Below, piece after piece: positions 7,429 through 8,591 of a stretch of DNA of 8,591 nt. Made by a program: the position numbers and the translations under genes. The notes beneath the pieces were generated by a model. The model saw nothing but the letters and a program-made list of their open reading frames with translations, was not told the origin of the DNA and did no database searches. The stretch comes from Chryseobacterium gleum (GTDB lineage Bacteria; Bacteroidota; Bacteroidia; Flavobacteriales_D; Sanyastnellaceae): contig CALQJP020000081.1 of assembly GCA_943330925.2 (NCBI GenBank), positions 1-8,591 on the forward strand, read 5' to 3'. How positions within the stretch are numbered: the first letter of the stretch is position 1; each line of letters begins with the position of its first letter.

Positions 7429-7484
7429 ATTTCACCATATCACTACTTCACCATTTCACTATTTCACTACTTCACCATTTCACT
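7429..7484. repeat. Tandem array, seven 8-bp units, consensus ATTTCACT
   Basis: The units are ATTTCACC, ATATCACT, ACTTCACC, ATTTCACT, ATTTCACT, ACTTCACC and ATTTCACT, all exactly 8 bp. The last copies overlap the 3' end of the glycosylase gene, coding its final residues (V-K-W) and its TGA stop at 7472-7474. On the minus strand each unit holds TGA and, with a period of 8, the array places stops in all three frames. There are no spacers, so it is not a CRISPR array. Confidence 0.88.
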
Positions 7485-8137
7485 GAATTCATCCCTTTCT
7501 CCTCCAAAAACGCATTTGCCTGCGAGAAATGCTTGCAACCATAGAATCCTTGATAGGCCGATAGCGGCGACGGATGTGGCGCTTTGAGCACCAAATGCTT
7601 TGTGGTATCGATGAGCGTTTCCTTTTTCTGAGCGTAGTTTCCCCAGAGCATGAAGACCACGTGTGGTTGGCGCTGGCTTATCGTGCGAATGACCTCATCC
7701 GTGAAGTCTTCCCATCCGAATTTACCGTGTGATCCGGGCTTCTTCTCCTCTACCGTCAGGACTGCGTTCAAAAGAAACACACCTTGTTCTGCCCAACGTG
7801 TGAGATCAACCCACGGCATGCCTCCAACATCGTCCCACACTTCTTTGAGGATGTTGCGCAAAGAAGGCGGAGCCTTTTGCCCCGCGTGCACCGAAAAGGC
7901 CAGACCATTGGCTTGCCGAGGACCATGGTAAGGATCTTGGCCGAGAATTACGACTCGCACATTCTGTAACGGAGTGAGGTCAAATGCACGAAAAATATCG
8001 GCTGGAGGCGGATAGCAAATCGATTGATCATAATGCTCTGCAACACGATGCGCCAACTCATCCCAAGATGATTGTTGAATCACGTGCTGTAATGCCTCAG
8101 ACCAAATGGCACTTGATATTTTTAAAGCGGTAGACAC
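7472..8137 (-). CDS. ung: Uracil-DNA glycosylase, family 1
   Basis: 221 residues, close to the usual family length. It removes uracil from DNA by cleaving the N-glycosidic bond, the first step of base-excision repair, in the cytoplasm. Catalytic water-activating D68 sits in GQDPYHG (66-72), and the DNA-minor-groove loop H188-PSPLSAY carries the second catalytic residue. APPSLRNILKE, GVFLLNAVLTV, FMLWGNYAQKK and FYGCKHFSQAN are further family blocks. The start is GTG at 8137; no in-frame ATG lies upstream before a stop at 8153, and the next methionine is deep in the domain. The C-terminus is odd: instead of a typical ending around IDW-L, the last residues (SVKW) and the stop come from the 8-bp tandem array. 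The conserved tryptophan position may still be kept, so activity is probably unaffected. Confidence 0.96.
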   Translation of the reverse strand: MSTALKISSAIWSEALQHVIQQSSWDELAHRVAEHYDQSICYPPPADIFRAFDLTPLQNVRVVILGQDPYHGPRQANGLAFSVHAGQKAPPSLRNILKEVWDDVGGMPWVDLTRWAEQGVFLLNAVLTVEEKKPGSHGKFGWEDFTDEVIRTISQRQPHVVFMLWGNYAQKKETLIDTTKHLVLKAPHPSPLSAYQGFYGCKHFSQANAFLEEKGMNSVKW

Positions 8138-8152
8138 TTGGTAAAAGTAGTA

Positions 8153-8340
8153 TCAGTCAAGCTTGACTGGCATGCGCTCGGCAACGTATTCGCTTACCGC
8201 ATCCGCAGTCGTAAGCCAATTACGACCTTCCTTGTAACCCGCAATTTTTCCTCTTCGAATGAGTAAACTCAAATACTCTTGCCCGTCAGTCTCCAGTCCT
8301 CAATACCTGTTGATAACTTCGACACTTTTCCCCAATTCAT
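8153..8340 (-). pseudogene. Decayed small helix-turn-helix protein gene
   Basis: The 3' half reads QEYLSLLIRRGKIAGYKEG, then RNWLTTADAVSEYVAERMPVKLD and a stop at 8153-8155. The YLS-LIRRGKI-G-K-GRNW-TT--AV-EY pattern is the helix-turn-helix/excisionase-like fold common in small Bacteroidota DNA-binding proteins. Upstream in the same frame there is a TGA at 8300-8302 and no start codon between. The neighbouring frame has an ATG at 8340 and reads MNWGKVSKLSTGIEDWRLTG, then KSI and a stop; LTGKS fits the helix just before QEYLSLL. One shift of frame near 8277-8290 therefore restores a protein of about 64 residues. This reconstruction is inference; the similarity of the 3' half is from pattern recognition. 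It ends 15 bp upstream of ung and could also be a window assembly error rather than decay. Confidence 0.6.
8154..8169. repeat. 16-bp perfect palindrome upstream of ung
   Basis: CAGTCAAGCTTGACTG is its own reverse complement over all 16 bases. It overlaps the last codons and stop of the decayed HTH gene and ends 17 bp before the ung start codon. It could be an operator for a dimeric regulator, or fold as a 6-bp stem with an AGCT loop at the end of the HTH transcript. Confidence 0.6.
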
Positions 8341-8350
8341 CAACAATGCA

Positions 8351-8380
8351 TTGCAGACGCAGTTCGTGCAAATACCTTTG
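8351..8380 (+). promoter_or_regulatory. Bacteroidota-type promoter candidate for the ATPase gene
   Basis: TTG at 8351-8353, a 19-bp spacer, then TACCTTTG at 8373-8380, a full match to the -7 consensus TAnnTTTG with the expected -33 TTG spacing. It faces the ATPase gene and would give a leader of about 75 bases. Confidence 0.5.
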
Positions 8381-8461
8381 AACGTTGTGCTTACCCGAAA
8401 GGGGCGGCAAACGCATTACTAAACGGGATTCGTAAGTGCTTCCCTAACCTATTCAAACATT

Positions 8462-8591
8462 ATGATTACCAGAATCATCGGCATTAATACCGCCACCTAT
8501 GTAAACGCTGAAATGCGCCTCGACGATTGCGATTCGTTGCAATTGGTAGGTCCCAACAACGTAGGTAAATCAACCCTTATTTACACCCTCA
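8462..8591 (+). CDS. SMC/RecF-like P-loop ATPase, N-terminal part (3' end outside window)
   Basis: The ATG at 8462 opens 43 codons to the window edge. The translation has a short beta-strand start (MITRIIGINTATYVNAEMRL), then L28-V29 and a Walker A motif G30-PNNVGK-S37, followed by TLIYTL. A Walker A this close to the N-terminus, with GPNNVGKST after a strand about the outside world of a nucleotide pocket, is typical of ABC-type ATPases of the SMC/RecF/Rad50 group, including AAA_15/AAA_23-type ATPases found in many defence systems. No later motif is visible, so housekeeping repair and defence roles cannot be told apart. It is the only plus-strand gene in the window and diverges from the minus-strand genes. 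Confidence 0.8.
   Translation, partial: MITRIIGINTATYVNAEMRLDDCDSLQLVGPNNVGKSTLIYTL

Noticed and set aside
7429..7484. CRISPR array
   Set aside because: Units are 8 bp and contiguous with no spacers; it is a simple tandem repeat.
8135..8155. HTH remnant and ung lie in the same frame, separated by one TGA and five codons; possible fusion or recoding
   Set aside because: One in three by chance; TGA is used as a normal stop by ung and the LytTR gene, so recoding is not supported.
8300..8416. Minus-strand 38-codon frame (MRLPPLSGKHNVQRY...) in frame with the HTH remnant
   Set aside because: It ends at the TGA, has no recognisable motif, and the neighbouring frame gives a better join to the HTH part.

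Overview
The window looks like Bacteroidota chromosome (Flavobacteriia, Cytophagia or Chitinophagia-like; I cannot place it further). The signs are a two-component regulator propeller sensor kinase of LytS type paired with a LytTR regulator, a TANFOR-like exported protein, a long outer-membrane barrel of Bacteroidota style, and a promoter-like TTG-N19-TACCTTTG that fits the Bacteroidota -33/-7 consensus. All genes but the last run on the minus strand, so the biological order is from high to low coordinates.

Layout. (1) 1-400: N-terminal part of an exported TANFOR-like protein, cut by the window edge. (2) 407-2116 (or 2176): exported beta-barrel-like outer-membrane protein, 6 bp upstream of (1), so co-transcribed. 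(3) 2279-3028: LytTR response regulator. (4) 3040-6195: 1051-residue sensor kinase, 11 bp upstream of (3). (5) 6297-7325: MeaB/ArgK-family G3E GTPase. (6) 7326-7484: two adjacent short tandem arrays, one of 7-bp and one of 8-bp units; the second supplies the last codons and the stop of the next gene. (7) 7472-8137: uracil-DNA glycosylase, family 1, GTG start. (8) 8138-8461: no intact gene on either strand; it holds a decayed small helix-turn-helix gene on the minus strand, a 16-bp perfect palindrome, and a plus-strand promoter candidate. (9) 8462-8591: start of a plus-strand SMC/RecF-like P-loop ATPase, cut by the window edge.

How the genes work together. The kinase senses something in the periplasm through its propellers and should phosphorylate the LytTR regulator encoded next to it. 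The same 12-mer (TTAATAACCGGT) lies upstream of the kinase-regulator operon and upstream of the barrel/TANFOR pair, in the same orientation. My working hypothesis is one regulon: a sensor pair controlling itself and an uncharacterised surface module. MeaB and Ung are housekeeping (B12-mutase chaperoning and DNA repair). The right end, with a broken HTH gene beside a P-loop ATPase start, may be the edge of an accessory segment, but the ATPase is cut too early to name a system.
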